From: a virus | Direction: 5' to 3' (one strand) | DNA length: 20,402 bases | IMG/VR virus record: IMGVR_UViG_3300017917_001523 | Span: 1-20,402 of that record | In this document: piece after piece, positions 5,466 through 11,914 of the stretch | Numbering within the stretch: position 1 is the first letter of the stretch | Layout of the letters: each line of letters begins with the position of its first letter | Notes under the pieces: generated by a model | Database searches by the model: none | What the model was told of the DNA's origin: nothing | What the model saw: the letters and a program-made list of their open reading frames with translations, nothing else | Made by a program: the position numbers and the translations under genes

Positions 5466-5720
5466 TTATTCAAAGTCAAATACGTTAAAAGGATTTAGTC
5501 CAGACTCTATGCATTCTTTAAGAAGCATGAGTGTGTCTAGGAAATTATCCTCATCTGGTGGAGCAAGCACAACAGCTTCTGTAGCTGTGCCTTCTATGAC
5601 CCACTTTACAACTTCGTTCTTGTTATCTAGGACAAGAAGAGCATCTGTACCTACCGCTATACGATAGATGTACTCGTTTTCAAAAACATCGGTAACAGGT
5701 TTGGTATACGTTTGTACCAT
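5466..5720 (-). CDS. Hypothetical protein
   Basis: This 84-residue protein is unrecognised. A beta-rich first half (YIYRIAVGTDALLVLDNKNEVVKWVIEG) is followed by an acidic helix (PPDEDNFLDTLMLLKECIESG) and a hydrophobic end (NPFNVFDFE). It is the first gene after the large gene-free structured segment on the leftward strand and is followed by the MazG-like gene with almost no gap, so the two are probably co-transcribed. The ATG has an AATCTAATCC leader. Role unknown. Confidence 0.7.
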   Translation of the reverse strand: MVQTYTKPVTDVFENEYIYRIAVGTDALLVLDNKNEVVKWVIEGTATEAVVLAPPDEDNFLDTLMLLKECIESGLNPFNVFDFE

Positions 5721-5743
5721 ATAGAAAAGGATTAGATTGGTGA

Positions 5744-6690
5744 CAAAATAAAATGGGCCGGTGGATATATCACCGTGATTCCCTTTAGTTTCTTAGCTTA
5801 TATATCAAGCTGTGGCCCACTCGTTAGAGCGTCTTATACCGTATGCATCCGGTTTCCCCTGTACCACTTGGGTTGCGTTAGTTTAGAAAACACACACCGC
5901 CTGTATTGTACACTACAGACATCAGACACCAGCTGCCTATCTTCTCTGATAGGAATATGCTTATGCTGGGTTCGGATTATGCCCTAGTCCTTGGTGTGTG
6001 TTAATGCCCCTCTGCACTCAGTTGTAACTCGACGTGTCTTTTTCGCACTGGTTCGGTTACAACTGCTCACCCTTGGGAAGTGAGAATGGTGCATTAACAT
6101 AAGAGTGGTTTCACTTCGCATTATATCCACTCTTATACCCCGCTTCTAGGGTAGATACAGTTAGCATCTTCAGAAGGCTCTATTTTATATTACGCTCCTA
6201 TTCCTACGATCGAAGCAACCCATTCCAGGGAACTTAAGTTGTATTTCATTAAGACAGTGTATTACAGTAGAACACTGACAGAACTAGATGGTTTCTATGG
6301 TGTACCAACAACCAGTTTATAGCCATCTTATCCGCGGCAAAACTTTGCCGGTTGTAGAAGGAATAAGAGGTTAAAGAAAGGTGGTCTGTACGACTACTGC
6401 ACACACTCACTTGATTATCAATAAGTTATAACCACATGAACTGGGTTATGACCTGGTGAAAACTTCAGATGAGCCAGCTTAAGACTCTGAAATCTGATCT
6501 TCATAGTGTTATACCATGTACGGAATAGTTCCCAGGTTCTGAATAGAAGTGATTTGGATCTTCTCACGAGGATAAAGTTTTAGGTGATGGAATAGATGTA
6601 ACCATAACAGGAAAAGAAACCGCTTCTGTTGCCAGGCTGCGGTAAGCCCCGTCTGTGAAGACAGTAAGATGCTTGTACATTCTACAGCAC
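5744..6690 (-). ncRNA. Candidate large structured non-coding RNA (~950 nt)
   Basis: No plausible gene occurs here, yet the density of possible helices is high. Examples: CACACACC/GGTGTGTG (5891-5898 with 5993-6000), TTAATGC/GCATTAA (6001-6007 with 6091-6097), GTTGTAAC/GTTACAAC (6021-6028 with 6056-6063), CTCAC/GTGAG (6066-6070 with 6080-6084), ATAAGAGTGG/CCACTCTTAT (6099-6108 with 6127-6136), TATTCC/GGAATA and CAAC/GTTG enclosing a multi-branched domain (6199-6204 with 6360-6365; 6216-6219 with 6351-6354), CAGTGT/ACACTG (6255-6260 with 6272-6277), GATGG+CTAT/ATAG+CCATC (6287-6298 with 6319-6327), CGGCAA/TTGCCG (6335-6340 with 6345-6350), GTTATAACC/GGTTATGAC (6425-6433 with 6444-6452, one G-T pair), TCAGAT/ATCTGA (6465-6470 with 6492-6497) and ACCGC/GCGGT (6619-6623 with 6639-6643). 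Genes on both sides are leftward and the left end finishes in GGCCCATTTTATTTT on the minus strand, which favours leftward transcription. Size and phage context recall the ornate RNAs ROOL and GOLLD, but I cannot show homology. Confidence 0.55.
5754..5819 (-). other. Three-way junction with complementary (kissing) hairpin loops
   Basis: TGGGCC (5754-5759) pairs with GGCCCA (5814-5819). Inside are GGTG/CACC (5760-5763 with 5771-5774) with the 7-nt loop GATATAT (5764-5770), and AGCTT/AAGCT (5795-5799 with 5807-5811) with the 7-nt loop ATATATC (5800-5806). The two loops are exact reverse complements, so a 7-bp loop-loop contact is possible. On the minus strand it is followed by ATTTTATTTT and can double as the transcript end. 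It resembles the architecture of purine riboswitches but lacks their core and has a ~20-nt linker between hairpins. Confidence 0.55.
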
Positions 6691-6714
6691 CGGTAGCATT
6701 AAATGCTACGGGTG
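6688..6714 (-). terminator. Long hairpin at the end of the gene at 6699-6941
   Basis: CACC then GTAGCATT pair with AATGCTAC then GGTG, separated by one symmetrical G-G position. The stop codon TAA sits in the loop. There is no U-tract on either strand, so it is more likely an mRNA 3' end, a processing site or the first helix of the structured RNA downstream than a classic terminator. Confidence 0.5.
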
Positions 6715-6941
6715 ATCTGTACTGCAGAGTTTACAAACCAATAGGTGCCGGCTAAAGACTCGCCTGTAGCAGTCTTCAGATCATCAGCAGCTTTAGTTAC
6801 GTACACCTGCTTGTCCCAGTTAATGGTCTTAGCAGCAAACACTGGTCCGATAGGAGTATCTGCATACTCACGGCCTTTGCCTTTCAGTACGTCAATCTTG
6901 GTTAAACCACAAGCTTCTTTGAACATCTGTAATGTCATCAT
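6699..6941 (-). CDS. Small hypothetical phage protein
   Basis: From ATG at 6941 the 80-residue protein begins MMTLQMFKEACGLTKIDVLK and continues KGREYADTPIGPVFAAKTINWDKQVYVTKAADDL, ending TYWFVNSAVQI. It looks like a small soluble beta-rich domain; similar small proteins are familiar from Bacteroidetes phages but carry no function that I know. The frame is open up to 7016, but the extension (WVPTTQQLPGLLVGDIAPF) lies in the control region and contains one of its G-tract repeats, so the inner start is preferred; ATG at 6938 is equally possible. It is the first leftward gene after the divergent region and ends in a hairpin before the structured RNA candidate. Confidence 0.65.
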   Translation of the reverse strand: MMTLQMFKEACGLTKIDVLKGKGREYADTPIGPVFAAKTINWDKQVYVTKAADDLKTATGESLAGTYWFVNSAVQITRSI

Positions 6942-7359
6942 ATGTTTAAGTATTATAAAGGGGGCAATATCGCCTACAAGTAAGCCGGGGAGCTGTTGGG
7001 TAGTAGGCACCCACATCCTCCTATATACTATTCTTCCAACACCGTTTTAAGCCGGGGGGCTATAAATAAGCTTACATTACACCGGGGGCTAGTTGAGTCA
7101 GATGTAACCCCGGGGGTAGTTACCATTTGGTAACTAGGTAACTAATAAAACTAATATGAGCCCTTGGGGGTAAAAGGGCTAAAAAGGGGTTACTACCTTG
7201 TAACCAACTCACCGTAGGAAATTATATGTAGGTCATATAGCTGAAATGCCATATGAATACACTACTAAGTAACCTGCTCACCTGAACATAATTAAGTCAT
7301 TAGGAATTAAAGCTGTTTGGTATGGATGGTATTTTTTTGCACCCTTTAGTAGCAGCACT
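6942..7359. promoter_or_regulatory. Divergent control region with G-tract repeats
   Basis: This 418-nt gene-free region separates leftward and rightward genes. It carries a repeated motif near TAAGCCGGGGGGCTA: TAAGCCGGGGAGCT (6981-6994), TAAGCCGGGGGGCTA (7048-7062), ACCGGGGGCTAG (7081-7092), CCCCGGGGGTAG (7108-7119) and CTTGGGGGTAA (7163-7173). AGCCCTT/AAGGGCT (around 7159-7180) and GTTACCatttGGTAAC (7119-7134) can form hairpins. No full Bacteroidetes promoter was found; TATTTTTTTG (7330-7339) is a possible -7 element for the rightward gene. The repeats could be operators, for instance for the HxlR-type protein encoded next door. Confidence 0.5.
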
Positions 7360-7752
7360 ATGAGCAAGACTATAACCTATGTTCTTAACGTAGGGTCCGA
7401 GCTCTTAGGTAAGAAATGGCGGGCAGTAGTTATTTTCTATCTAAAGGACGGACCCTTGAGATTCTCCCAGATCCGGAATCATGTACCCTCTATATCTGTA
7501 AAGGTGCTCTCAGAAGTACTAAAAGAGATGGAGGATAATAAGCTGGTCGTACGTAAGCAGTATAACACCATTCCTGTAAAGGTGACATATGAGCTCAGCC
7601 CGTCTGCACAACAGATGGCCAACCACAATCTACAGGTGAGCAAAACCCTGGGTAAGTTTATACTGGATAACCACGCAGCATTCAATGTTCCTAAGGAAGT
7701 AGTTAACGACTTGGAAACCTGGTTAGTAGCAAGTGATCAGGACCCACACTAG
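7360..7752 (+). CDS. HxlR-type winged-helix transcription regulator
   Basis: The 130-residue protein matches the HxlR layout: GKKWRAVVIFYLKDGPLRFSQIRNHVP with the family's 'GxKW...I...L..G..RF.eL...' opening, then ISVKVLSEVLKEMEDNKLVVRK (the HTH, with L-x-x-x-L-K-E-M-E) and a wing (NTIPVKVTYELSPSA). The length is usual for the family. HxlR proteins act as dimeric repressors or activators. It stands alone between the divergent control region and a terminator, which fits a regulator of the leftward/rightward switch, possibly self-regulated through the nearby repeats. Host homologues exist, so capture from a bacterium is possible. Target and ligand are unknown. Confidence 0.85.
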   Translation: MSKTITYVLNVGSELLGKKWRAVVIFYLKDGPLRFSQIRNHVPSISVKVLSEVLKEMEDNKLVVRKQYNTIPVKVTYELSPSAQQMANHNLQVSKTLGKFILDNHAAFNVPKEVVNDLETWLVASDQDPH

Positions 7753-7800
7753 TGAACTGATACCCAGAGAGTAATTATATTCCCTGGACATTTTTTACCC

Positions 7801-7832
7801 GCCTGGCTGTATACAACAGCTGGGCTTTTTTA
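7801..7832 (+). terminator. Intrinsic terminator, rightward
   Basis: GCCTGGCTG (7801-7809) pairs with CAGCTGGGC (7817-7825), including two G-T pairs, and is followed by six T residues. It isolates the HxlR-type gene from the long rightward gene string. Confidence 0.85.
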
Positions 7833-7884
7833 TGTTTATACGTTGTTGATAAACTGTAGAGCTTGGTATACTTATAAGATTAAA

Positions 7885-7924
7885 TTTGTAGAGTTTAAAC
7901 TTATTTAGTATATTTTATTGTAGA
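7885..7924 (+). promoter_or_regulatory. Promoter-like element before the rightward gene string
   Basis: TTTG (7885-7888), 20 nt, then TATATTTTATTG (7909-7920) approximates the Bacteroidetes promoter. TAGAGTTTAAA and GTATATTTTATTGTAGA are repeated almost exactly before the scaffold gene at 18788-18819. A further TGTAGAG copy lies at 7855-7861. ATG follows about 24 nt later behind the ACCAAT leader. Whether host or phage RNA polymerase reads it is not known. Confidence 0.6.
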
Positions 7925-7947
7925 CGTTAAACAAACCAATATCCCCT

Positions 7948-8235
7948 ATGATACATACATGTAATGTCCATTGTCACGCTATGGAGCCTGATCAGGTAGA
8001 TATGATGGGCATAAAAGATCCCGGCAAATGGTTACCGTTTGCTTTCCATATGGACATCGTGGTAGCATGCAAACAAACTACAGATGAGTCTGATCATCTG
8101 GCTTACAACTGCACCACCATCTTTGCTGAATACGATAGTTACATTATAGACACTCCTTATAAAGAGTTCATAAAAATCTTTCAGGACTACCATAATAATA
8201 ATGCTCCGTCCCAGGACGAAGATCTTGATTTTTAA
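7948..8235 (+). CDS. Hypothetical protein, first of the rightward string
   Basis: The 95-residue protein contains an early Cys/His cluster (MIHTCNVHCHAMEPD), then a beta-like segment (FAFHMDIVVACKQTTDESDH) and a helical end (DTPYKEFIKIFQDYHNNN) with an acidic tail. The Cys/His run may bind a metal, but no known finger is recognised. It stands 33 nt behind the promoter-like element and 14 nt before the next gene. Both genes have the leader AACCAATAT just before the start, which supports the start codon. Confidence 0.75.
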   Translation: MIHTCNVHCHAMEPDQVDMMGIKDPGKWLPFAFHMDIVVACKQTTDESDHLAYNCTTIFAEYDSYIIDTPYKEFIKIFQDYHNNNAPSQDEDLDF

Positions 8236-8249
8236 AAACCAATATTCCT

Positions 8250-8630
8250 ATGTCAACAGAAAACCTAAACCAAGAAGAACAGAAAGCCCCTTCTAAAGAA
8301 GAAGTGATTGCTTTTTTCCAAGAACAAATTGAAGTGAAGAAGGTACAGCTTGAGCTTCAGCAGCTGAACACAGCCCTTGCTGTAGGAAAAGCTGAAGAGT
8401 TGAAAGCCCTTTCTTTCATAGCCCAGATGACTAGCCCTAAGCCTACAGGAACAGAGTATCAGGGAGACATTCCACACATCCTTACACAAGCTGATTTAGA
8501 TGCCAATCCTGAACTGGCAGAAAACGGTTTCAAGGTGGGTGATGAGGTGGTTATTCCTAAAGATGCTGTAGTTACAGATCCTGAAGAAATTAAGCAGCTG
8601 AAAAAAGAACGCTCTTTAAAGAAGAAATAA
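8250..8630 (+). CDS. Hypothetical coiled-coil protein
   Basis: The 126-residue protein has a charged, helical N-terminal half with coiled-coil character (EEVIAFFQEQIEVKKVQLEL followed by an Ala/Leu-rich helix), a middle that may be a small beta region (NGFKVGDEVVIPKDAVV), and a lysine-rich end. I do not recognise it. It may be a small accessory structural or scaffold protein. The stop TAA is immediately followed by the next ATG, so the GNAT gene is translationally coupled to it. Confidence 0.75.
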   Translation: MSTENLNQEEQKAPSKEEVIAFFQEQIEVKKVQLELQQLNTALAVGKAEELKALSFIAQMTSPKPTGTEYQGDIPHILTQADLDANPELAENGFKVGDEVVIPKDAVVTDPEEIKQLKKERSLKKK

Positions 8631-9065
8631 ATGACCACCCATTACAGATTAAGGGACTACTCCCAGTCTCTGCTGTTTGAAAAAGAACATCCCCGTCAGT
8701 TACGCTGGTCTGACTCACACAAGCTCTGGATGCTACAGGATAATGATAAATGCCAGGGCATCTGGATCAAGGATAAGAATGACCTGGTAGGCGAGATGAT
8801 CGTCACCTGGGATTCCAAGACAGTATTACACGGGGATTCTTTTACCGTTTTGCCTGAACACCGCGGTAAAGGTATTGGAACCACACTGATAGAGAAAACC
8901 CTGGAGTGGGGTGAAGCAGCCGGTTTCAAGCACTTTATTGGAGAGGCTCGGATGAGCAACAGCAGCTGGAAACTATTCCAGGTGATGGGAGCTAAACCCA
9001 TCTGTGTCCATGAGGACTGGGCCGGCACAAAAGAAAACTACATGTTATTTAAAATAGATATTTAA
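8631..9065 (+). CDS. GNAT-family N-acetyltransferase
   Basis: The 144-residue protein shows the GNAT core. A beta strand (LVGEMIVTW) leads into FTVLPEHRGKGIGTTLIEKT (71-90). R78-G79-K80-G81-I82-G83 is the Q/RxxGxG/A acetyl-CoA pyrophosphate-binding loop followed by its helix. Then come a strand (HFIGEAR) and N-S-S-W-K-L-F, as in many N-acetyltransferases. Size is typical. Phage GNAT proteins may modify host proteins (for example RNA polymerase-associated ones), small molecules or virion parts; the substrate is unknown. It lies in the compact string before the terminase block. Confidence 0.85.
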   Translation: MTTHYRLRDYSQSLLFEKEHPRQLRWSDSHKLWMLQDNDKCQGIWIKDKNDLVGEMIVTWDSKTVLHGDSFTVLPEHRGKGIGTTLIEKTLEWGEAAGFKHFIGEARMSNSSWKLFQVMGAKPICVHEDWAGTKENYMLFKIDI

Positions 9066-9066
9066 A

Positions 9067-9438
9067 ATGGCCTTAGTAAACCAAGTAGATAAACGCGTAA
9101 AGATGAGTAACTGGCAGATCGTGAAGTATCAGCTGCTTACGCATTGCTACTTGTATGATATTCAGATTAGTGAGGCTGACCTTAATTGTCTCACCCTTCT
9201 GGCAATAGAAGGGGATCAGGAGCTGACAAGCTTCTGTAATAAGGCATACGAAAGGAAGATATTTTCTTCCACCCAATCCGTAAGGAACTGCTTAACCAAG
9301 GCAGAGAAAAAGAATCTTATTAAGAAAGAGGGTAAGAACAAGAAGAAGATTTATATCAATCCTGATATAAAGGTGTTTGCCAAGGGGAACATATTGTTGG
9401 ACTATAAATTTCTTTCCATTGCGTCCCCGCAAAGCTAA
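9067..9438 (+). CDS. Winged-helix-like DNA-binding protein
   Basis: The 123-residue basic protein has an all-helical first half (NWQIVKYQLLTHCYLYDIQI...DLNCLTLLAIEGDQELTSF). It ends in an HTH plus wing (FSSTQSVRNCLTKAEKKNLI, then KKEGKNKKKIYINPDI). A role as a small DNA-binding protein is likely. In crAss-like gene order such a protein often sits upstream of the IHF-like gene, as here. It overlaps that gene, whose first codons lie in another frame at its 3' end. Confidence 0.7.
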   Translation: MALVNQVDKRVKMSNWQIVKYQLLTHCYLYDIQISEADLNCLTLLAIEGDQELTSFCNKAYERKIFSSTQSVRNCLTKAEKKNLIKKEGKNKKKIYINPDIKVFAKGNILLDYKFLSIASPQS

Positions 9439-9853
9439 AGAATTCATACCGGAAGTAGCTAAAGAAACAGACGTACCCAAAGAAACGGCAGAGGCTATTA
9501 TAAACTTCTACTGGGAACACGTCAGAAAGAGTATGAGCTCCCTGCAGCATGCAAGGATCCATCTCACCAACCTGGGAGATTTTGTAGTGAAGCATTGGAA
9601 GCTTCAGGACAAGATCATTATGCTGGAACAGTTTGAGGAAAAAAGTAAACTCAAAGGGCTGCAGCAGATGACCGCCAGGTATAAAACCGCTGAAACCCTT
9701 TATGATCTAAAAAATCTTCAGAAGATTATGGAGGAAGAACAACAGCGTGCTGATTTTATAAAAATGCATAAGAGAACAGCTTATGAGTCTAAAAGAGAAC
9801 ATAATACAGATATGGAAAGCCAAGGGGCAGATCCTAGAGGGAGTGAAGAATAA
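9419..9853 (+). CDS. HU/IHF-like DNA-binding protein
   Basis: The core AKEFIPEVAKETDVPKETAE matches the first helices of HU/IHF, followed by INFYWEHVRKSMSSL and the sheet entry HARIHLTNLGDFVVKHWKL ('...v.l.glGtF...'). A helical Lys/Glu-rich C-terminal extension of about 75 residues (LKNLQKIMEEEQQRAD and on) is unusual for HU and may be a coiled coil. IHF-like subunits with this type of sequence are conserved in crAss-like phages. The start is unclear. TTG at 9419 gives a good N-terminus (LRPRKAKEF); ATG at 9377 would overlap the previous gene by 62 nt. It probably bends or packages phage DNA. Confidence 0.75.
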   Translation: MRPRKAKEFIPEVAKETDVPKETAEAIINFYWEHVRKSMSSLQHARIHLTNLGDFVVKHWKLQDKIIMLEQFEEKSKLKGLQQMTARYKTAETLYDLKNLQKIMEEEQQRADFIKMHKRTAYESKREHNTDMESQGADPRGSEE

Positions 9854-10112
9854 CATCTTTAAGAGAGAAGATGTAGAAGCTATCGCTAAAACCCGTATGG
9901 ACATCTGTGTTCAATGTTCTTTATATGACACATTGGGAACCGGATGTTTGGTTCCAGGTACAGAACCCTGTTGTAATCAGGACAAAGGGGGCTGTGGGTG
10001 TTCACTAAAACTTAAAACAAGATCCCTGTCTTCTGATTGTCCAAAGGGACATTGGAAGGCTGAACTTTCTCAAGACGAGGAAGATATGTTAAACCAGAAA
10101 TTAGGACTCTGA
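9783..10112 (+). CDS. Conserved Cys-rich protein, probable zinc-binding
   Basis: The 109-residue protein has eight cysteines (42, 45, 55, 63, 64, 71, 73, 86) in the arrangement C-x2-C ... C ... CC ... C-x-C ... C, typical of a zinc- or cluster-binding fold. The N-terminal helix (NIIQIWKAKGQILEGVKNN) is amphipathic. I believe homologues are found at this place in crAss-like phages, but the function is unknown. It overlaps the end of the IHF-like gene by 71 nt in another frame; the long overlap makes the start less certain, but the sequence reads well from residue 1. The next gene begins two bases after its stop. Confidence 0.75.
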   Translation: MSLKENIIQIWKAKGQILEGVKNNIFKREDVEAIAKTRMDICVQCSLYDTLGTGCLVPGTEPCCNQDKGGCGCSLKLKTRSLSSDCPKGHWKAELSQDEEDMLNQKLGL

Positions 10113-10114
10113 TT

Positions 10115-10495
10115 ATGACACCAAACGAGTGCGTGCAGTTAGATGTAGTGCATTCCATCTACAAGACCAAGACGGTCTATCAAAAACTTGGGGATGACCT
10201 CATCCCAGAAAGAAAGGAAGTGCTGGCTAAACAGATCCGCGTAAAGAAGTGGTTCAAGAAAGAAGCCATTAGTTCTGTAGAAGAATACGTCACCTCTAAG
10301 AACAAAGTTTCTAAGAGTAGGAGTGTAGTGTTTGATAAATACTCCGGACGATTCTATGCTACGTTTCACAGCCCGGAAGAAGTAATTCAACATATATCAT
10401 CCACACCTATAAAAACACCCATTGGATTCACCCATGATACTAACATTCACCCCTCAGCATCACAAGTACAGCAGCATAGAACCAGACGGTATTGA
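10115..10495 (+). CDS. Hypothetical protein of the crAss-like block
   Basis: The 126-residue basic protein (MTPNECVQLDVVHSIYKTKT...) has beta-like segments, a Lys-rich middle (KQIRVKKWFKKEAISSVEEYVTS) and the stretch VVFDKYSGRFYATFHSPEEVIQHI. The last residues (SASQVQQHRTRRY) look unstructured. I know of no function. Position between the Cys-rich protein and the nuclease gene suggests it is part of the same conserved operon. The nuclease gene starts 62 nt inside its 3' end. Confidence 0.7.
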   Translation: MTPNECVQLDVVHSIYKTKTVYQKLGDDLIPERKEVLAKQIRVKKWFKKEAISSVEEYVTSKNKVSKSRSVVFDKYSGRFYATFHSPEEVIQHISSTPIKTPIGFTHDTNIHPSASQVQQHRTRRY

Positions 10496-11267
10496 TTGGT
10501 TAAGTGTAACGTCATTCATTTCTCAGTTCAAACAACCGTTTGATGCAGATACTATTTCTGTAAAGAGTTCCAAGAACAAGAAGAGTAAATGGTACGGGAT
10601 GACCCCGGAGGAAATTAAAGAAGCCTGGAGAGCAGAAGCTAACCGGGCTACAAGTCTTGGTACCTGGTATCACAACTGCAGGGAAAGAGACATATGTGAA
10701 CTGGAAACCATGGAGCGTCATGGCTTCACTGTACCTGTTTTTAAACCGATAGAAAAGAACGGTGTGAAACTTTCTCCCAATCAGAAACTTAAAGATGGTG
10801 TCTATCCTGAACACATGGTCTATCTGAAGTCTGCCGGCCTATGTGGGCAGTCAGATCTGGTAGAGGTGATAGACGGTCATGTTCATATAACCGACTATAA
10901 GACCAATAAAGAAATCAAGACAGAGGGATATACTAATTGGGAGGGTATTACACAGAAGATGTCTGCTCCTGTGCAGCATCTGGATGATTGTAACCTGAAT
11001 CATTATGCTTTACAGCTGAGCCTGTACATGTTCATCATCCTTAAACATAATCCAAGACTTAAACCAGGTACGCTGACCATTCATCACATACAGTTTGAAA
11101 CAGTGGGAGAGGACAAGTTTGGTAATCCCATCACTGCCTTGGATAGTAACGGAGATCCCATTGTAAAAGATATAGTGCCTTACGAGTTACCGTATTTAAA
11201 GCAAGAAGTGATCTCATGCTTGCATTGGCTGGAGGACAACAGGTCTAAGCTAAAACCAAAACACTAA
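10434..11267 (+). CDS. PD-(D/E)XK nuclease of the RecB/Cas4-like type
   Basis: From ATG at 10434 the protein has 277 residues. The motifs are in order: GTWYH (76-80), as in the 'G-x-x-x-H' motif of RecB-type nucleases; PEHMV (125-129) with E126; GQSDLVEV (138-145) with D141; and HITDYKTNK (151-159) giving D154 and K156. These fit the D...(D/E)-x-K metal centre. A C-terminal helix with HYALQLSLYMFI resembles the 'Q-x-x-x-Y' motif of the family. Likely an exonuclease or end-processing nuclease in recombination or replication. It lies directly upstream of the PhoH-like gene, with one-base stop/start overlap. Confidence 0.8.
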   Translation: MILTFTPQHHKYSSIEPDGIDWLSVTSFISQFKQPFDADTISVKSSKNKKSKWYGMTPEEIKEAWRAEANRATSLGTWYHNCRERDICELETMERHGFTVPVFKPIEKNGVKLSPNQKLKDGVYPEHMVYLKSAGLCGQSDLVEVIDGHVHITDYKTNKEIKTEGYTNWEGITQKMSAPVQHLDDCNLNHYALQLSLYMFIILKHNPRLKPGTLTIHHIQFETVGEDKFGNPITALDSNGDPIVKDIVPYELPYLKQEVISCLHWLEDNRSKLKPKH

Positions 11268-11914
11268 TGAAAGAACCAAATAGAGTTAGGAAAAACGATA
11301 TAAAGTTTAGTGTACAGCTCAATGATGAGCAAAAGGAAGCTAAACAGCTGATCAGGGAAAACCAGGTGGTCATCATTACAGGAAGAGCAGGTTGCGGTAA
11401 GAGTTTAGTATCTGCCCAGGCTGCTATGGATTTTCTCTCTCAGAAAATGATAGACGAGATCCTGGTGACCAGGGCTACGATAGAGGTGGGTAATTCTCTT
11501 GGACTTCTTCCCGGGACATTGGATGAGAAATTCAATCCCTATCTGGAAGCATTCATAGAGAACCTGGAAAAACTTGCTGATAAGAAGAAGATAGCCGAAC
11601 TGGTTAGTGAGAAAAAGATAGTGGCTATGCCGGTACAGTTTATACGTGGTAAAACCATAGACGATGTTCTTGTTGTAGAGGAGGCACAGAATCTGACCAA
11701 GGCTCAGATGCTTGCTATACTTACGAGATTGGGAAAGACCGGGAAGATCATCATCAACGGAGATAATGAGCAGAAGGATATTAAAGATGAGTTTAATGGG
11801 TTGTCATATGCCATAGAGCTGAGTAAGAAGATCCCTGACATCAAGTGGATTAAGTTAAAAGAGAACCACCGCTCAGACTTAGTAGGTAAAATATTAGAGT
11901 ACGAGTATAAATGA
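11267..11914 (+). CDS. PhoH-like P-loop ATPase
   Basis: The 215-residue protein has Walker A TGRAGCGKS (38-46) and Walker B DDVLVVEEAQNL (132-143). The PhoH-specific stretches VTRATIEVG and LGLLPGTLDEKFNPYL (78-93) lie between, and a sensor-like IIINGDNEQKDI (161-172) follows. The C-terminus (LKENHRSDLVGKILEYEYK) also fits: 'L-x-x-x-H-R-S' is conserved in PhoH. Note E-E-A-Q in place of D-E-A-Q. PhoH proteins are ATPases with RNA helicase or RNase-linked roles, very common in phages. It is tightly coupled to the nuclease gene upstream and the transferase-like gene downstream (4-nt overlap). Confidence 0.85.
   Translation: MKEPNRVRKNDIKFSVQLNDEQKEAKQLIRENQVVIITGRAGCGKSLVSAQAAMDFLSQKMIDEILVTRATIEVGNSLGLLPGTLDEKFNPYLEAFIENLEKLADKKKIAELVSEKKIVAMPVQFIRGKTIDDVLVVEEAQNLTKAQMLAILTRLGKTGKIIINGDNEQKDIKDEFNGLSYAIELSKKIPDIKWIKLKENHRSDLVGKILEYEYK

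Noticed and set aside
5754-5819. Purine riboswitch
   Set aside because: The overall shape with kissing loops is similar, but the conserved core is missing, the linker between hairpins is about 20 nt, and the next gene is not a purine gene.
5775-5987. 70-residue rightward frame inside the structured segment
   Set aside because: Its composition (Cys/Ser/aromatic mixture) looks random, it opposes the flanking genes, and it crosses several predicted helices.
5744-6690. Hammerhead ribozyme, tmRNA or known riboswitch within the large segment
   Set aside because: I looked for CUGAUGA/GAAA cores, a tmRNA-like tRNA domain and common riboswitch motifs and found none.
6942-7016. N-terminal extension of the gene at 6699-6941
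   Set aside because: It runs through a G-tract repeat of the control region, and the inner ATG gives a normal small protein.
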